From assembly GCA_945787335.1 (NCBI GenBank), contig CALZHR010000041.1:1-64000 (forward strand): a DNA stretch of 64,000 nucleotides. Reading direction: 5' to 3'. The DNA is from an uncultured Desulfuromonadales bacterium. Lineage in GTDB: Bacteria; Desulfobacterota; Desulfuromonadia; Desulfuromonadales; Geopsychrobacteraceae. The notes under the pieces were generated by a model. That model had not been told where the DNA came from, made no database searches, and was given only the letters and a program-made list of their open reading frames with translations. Positions 61,753 through 64,000 of this stretch are shown one piece after another (the stretch's first letter is position 1; the number at the start of each line of letters is the position of its first letter). Both the position numbers and the translations under genes were made by a program.

Positions 61753-63720
61753 TCAGACAGCCGGAGATTCGTCTTTCTGCTCCGGTACCTTCTCGATCGG
61801 TAAAAAAGTTTCCGCCACGATATCATCGGCGGCAACTTCAAGTCTGACTTCCTGAGCGGAGCTATCCGGCTTACGCAGCTGGAACTGCGCCAGGGAGTGC
61901 AGCAACGAGTCGGAAACTCCGTTGAGCCCTTCGGAAATCTCGGAGGCCTCGGTGATCAGCGCCGAAGTGCGCGCGGTGATGTCAGCCATGTTGCGGATGG
62001 TGGCCACAACGCCCTCTGAAATCTGCTGCTGCTCCTGGGAAAGCTCGGTGATTTCGGTGACCACCAGCTTTGATTCGCTGGTCGCCTGGTTGATGGCCAT
62101 CAGTGCTTCCCCGGTTCCCTGGGCGATACGGGTCTGTTCTTCGACCGTGCTGGTTTCCTCTTCCAGGGCTGTGGTGACCTCATTGGCCTCCGACTGGATT
62201 GCCTTGATGATCCCGCCGATCTGCTTGGTCGCCGCCGAGGCTTCGTCGGCCAGACGTTTGATCTCATCGGAGATGACCAGGAAGCCACGCCCCTGCTCTC
62301 CGGCTCGGGAGGCCTCTATCGAAGCATTCATCGCCAGAATCGTGGTGCGGGTGGCGACATCCGAGATCAGCTGGGAGATGGTGCCGATCTCCAGCAGGCG
62401 TTCGGAGAGGGACTTCATTTTCTTGTTGATGACCTGCACCGTCACGCGAATCAGCTGCATCCCTTCGATGCTGCGGTTAATCTGTTCGTTCCCCAGGGTG
62501 GTTGCCTGTTCCACCTTGGCCGCGGCCTGCTGGGCGAGGGCGGCCTTGTCGGCAACCTGTTCGGCGGTCTTGGCGGTCTCTTCTGCAGAGTCGATGGCGT
62601 CGCTGACATGCTGCAGCTGGTCGTCGGCTCCCTCTTTCATTTTCTGGAAGATTTCCAGCAGCTGGCGCGATTCTTCCCCCACCTCCTGGGCATTGATGGT
62701 GGTGTCGGTGAGCAGCTCGGCGAGACTTTCGACCATCAGGTTGTAGGCGTCGGCGATTGAGCCGAACGCGTCTTCGGTCACCGGAGCGCGCAGGGTCAGG
62801 TCGCCATCGGACGCCTCGCTGACGACCTCGAGGAAATTGATGACGTTCTCCTCGGTTTTCTGGCGTTGTTCATCGGTTTTGATGTAGCCCTTGATCCGAT
62901 CCATGGTTTCGTTGAAGACCCGGGCGATTTCGGCGAATTCATCTTTTGAGGGGGCCGTGACCTCGACGACCTCGCCGCGCCCGACCGCCTCGATCCCCTC
63001 CATCAGTTTGTTCAGCGGGGTGGTGATGCGGCTGGAGACGAACAGTCCGGCGATGATGCCGAACAGCGCCATCCCGAGGCTGAGCGCCATCAGGGTCTTG
63101 ATCATATTTGCTTCGAAGACGATAGCGTCCTGCCGCTGTTGATGCATGGCTTTGGCAACCTGGGCCCGAAGCTCGGCCACCGCATCTTCCAGGTCATGGA
63201 CGTTGCTTTTGTAGCTTGCGTAGGGTTCCGCAGAATCAGGAAAGCTTTTTCCGTCGAGCATCTGTTGGGTCAGGGGGACCAGGGTTGCCAGGGTCCTCTC
63301 ATAGGCGGATTTGGTCTTTTCCAGCAGGGCGCGCTTTTGGTCGTTGCTCTGAGTTTTCCCCAGCGGGTTGATTCCTGATTCGTCCTCGAGCTGAAGGAAG
63401 TTTTGCATGAGAGGAGCAAGGCTGTTAAAGGTATTAAACAGCTTGGAGTGATAATCTTCCTGCTTTTCCTTATATGCAGGGTTGGCTCCAATGCTGGAAA
63501 ACAGAAAAAATTCCTTTTCGTAGCGCCGGGCCTTTGCTGTCAGCGCATCCATTTCCTGAGCGGATTCGAGTTGGGGCAGGAGGTGCGACTGGTTTTGTGC
63601 CAGCCCCTTGGAAAGACCATAGAAAGAAAGCATTCCGATGCCGATCGACACAAGCACAAGTAGCATGATCATCGCCAACAGTTTGGTTCTGATGTTCAGT
63701 CCCTGGGTTTTTGTTGCCAT
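61753..63720 (-). CDS. Methyl-accepting chemotaxis protein (PilJ-like)
   Basis: The 655-aa receptor has TM1 (about 12-34), a helical periplasmic domain of about 170 residues, TM2 (about 208-232), HAMP and a second HAMP-like stretch, then the MCP signalling domain with the hairpin tip MNASIEASRAGEQGRGFLVISDEIKRLAD. The tip is the site of CheA/CheW contact. The C-terminus is an acidic extension without a pentapeptide tether for CheR/CheB. It is convergent with the cheA gene and very likely feeds this array. Confidence 0.92.
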   Translation of the reverse strand: MATKTQGLNIRTKLLAMIMLLVLVSIGIGMLSFYGLSKGLAQNQSHLLPQLESAQEMDALTAKARRYEKEFFLFSSIGANPAYKEKQEDYHSKLFNTFNSLAPLMQNFLQLEDESGINPLGKTQSNDQKRALLEKTKSAYERTLATLVPLTQQMLDGKSFPDSAEPYASYKSNVHDLEDAVAELRAQVAKAMHQQRQDAIVFEANMIKTLMALSLGMALFGIIAGLFVSSRITTPLNKLMEGIEAVGRGEVVEVTAPSKDEFAEIARVFNETMDRIKGYIKTDEQRQKTEENVINFLEVVSEASDGDLTLRAPVTEDAFGSIADAYNLMVESLAELLTDTTINAQEVGEESRQLLEIFQKMKEGADDQLQHVSDAIDSAEETAKTAEQVADKAALAQQAAAKVEQATTLGNEQINRSIEGMQLIRVTVQVINKKMKSLSERLLEIGTISQLISDVATRTTILAMNASIEASRAGEQGRGFLVISDEIKRLADEASAATKQIGGIIKAIQSEANEVTTALEEETSTVEEQTRIAQGTGEALMAINQATSESKLVVTEITELSQEQQQISEGVVATIRNMADITARTSALITEASEISEGLNGVSDSLLHSLAQFQLRKPDSSAQEVRLEVAADDIVAETFLPIEKVPEQKDESPAV

Positions 63721-63858
63721 AGGTAAATTCTCCCGCTAGCATGACTGTCGGGTCATGAGAAAAAATCAAATTTTTCCAATAATAGACTTTGGTTAATAAG
63801 AATTCAAATAATTTTTAACAATAATTCATTTTCTAAATGCTTCATAAAGGTTGGACAG

Positions 63859-64000
63859 TTGGAACTTCTGGATATCGTGGATGAAGACGACAGGGTCATC
63901 GGGCAGGCACAGCGGAAGATCTGCCATGGCGACCGGCGCCTGATTCATCGTGCCGTTCACGTTCTGGTCTTCAGTGCCACCGGAAGGTTGCTGCTGCAGA
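63859..64000 (+). CDS. NUDIX hydrolase, YfcD/IPP-isomerase-like (partial, cut by window end)
   Basis: The visible 47 codons read as LDIVDEDDRVIGQAQR and then LIHRAVHVLVFSATGRLLLQ. This is the typical N-terminus of YfcD-like NUDIX hydrolases and isopentenyl-diphosphate isomerase relatives. The NUDIX box itself lies beyond the window. The TTG at 63859 is the likely start because AAAGG is 8 nt upstream. The gap to the divergent MCP gene is AT-rich and holds no other gene. Confidence 0.8.
   Translation, partial: MELLDIVDEDDRVIGQAQRKICHGDRRLIHRAVHVLVFSATGRLLLQ

Noticed and set aside
61922-62746. A Ser/Ala-rich plus-strand frame opposite the MCP gene
   Set aside because: The composition is the complement of the coiled-coil signalling domain; no start site or domain supports it.

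Overview
The window looks like a chromosomal segment of a GC-rich (roughly 60% by eye) Gram-negative anaerobe, most likely a Desulfuromonadales/Geobacterales-type bacterium (Desulfobacterota). The inference rests on gene content: a tungsten-type aldehyde:ferredoxin oxidoreductase, a sigma-54 activator carrying an [FeFe]-hydrogenase-like sensor domain, a DUF6178-type protein, many multidomain signalling proteins, PATAN-type response regulators and two TonB-dependent receptors. No rRNA, tRNA, CRISPR array, phage or transposase was seen.

Layout. (1) 0.2-7 kb, minus strand: ptsP (nitrogen-PTS enzyme I), a secreted VWA protein, a sensor kinase/OmpR regulator pair and a small membrane protein. (2) 7-11.8 kb, minus strand: oppD-oppF ATPases without permeases, then a sigma-54 activator with ferredoxin, H-cluster-like, AAA+ and Fis-type HTH domains. 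Between this activator and ptsP lies a compact locus: four palindromes related to TGTGCCA-N4-TGGCACA, a consensus sigma-54 promoter and, about 60-100 nt downstream, a strong intrinsic terminator. It reads as a sigma-54-controlled small RNA or a ptsP leader/attenuator. A fifth, perfect copy of the palindrome lies just upstream of the activator gene itself. This is the most striking unexplained system in the window. (3) 11.9-18.5 kb: tex, a PHP phosphoesterase, an enoyl-CoA hydratase and hrpB. (4) 18.8-25.5 kb: two adjacent signalling proteins that share a duplicated REC-REC module but have different outputs (histidine kinase versus GGDEF-EAL), then a TPP enzyme.

(5) 25.5-32 kb, minus strand: a periplasmic binding protein, a histidine kinase, a TonB-dependent receptor and two small citrate-synthase-fold proteins with altered catalytic positions. 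The middle of this stretch is clearly AT-rich and its borders fall inside genes, suggesting mosaic exchange. (6) 32-41.5 kb: aminotransferase and M20 peptidase (minus), then M23 peptidase, aldehyde:ferredoxin oxidoreductase, a class II aldolase-like protein, a TPR protein, an AcpH-like protein and a CPBP protease (plus). (7) 41.7-48 kb: two divergent radical SAM proteins, an OmpA/TSP3 protein and a DUF6178-like protein. (8) 48-56 kb: a hybrid kinase translationally coupled to an LVIVD beta-propeller protein, a large TonB-dependent receptor and a divergent TonB. (9) 56.2-63.7 kb: a chemosensory array (PilH-like REC, REC-PATAN, HPt-(DPFADDP)n-CheW, CheA-REC and a convergent MCP) without CheR/CheB in view. 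The window ends inside a NUDIX hydrolase gene.

A dispersed intergenic repeat of about 113 bp occurs twice (3-115 and 41621-41733), each time just past the 3' end of a minus-strand gene.
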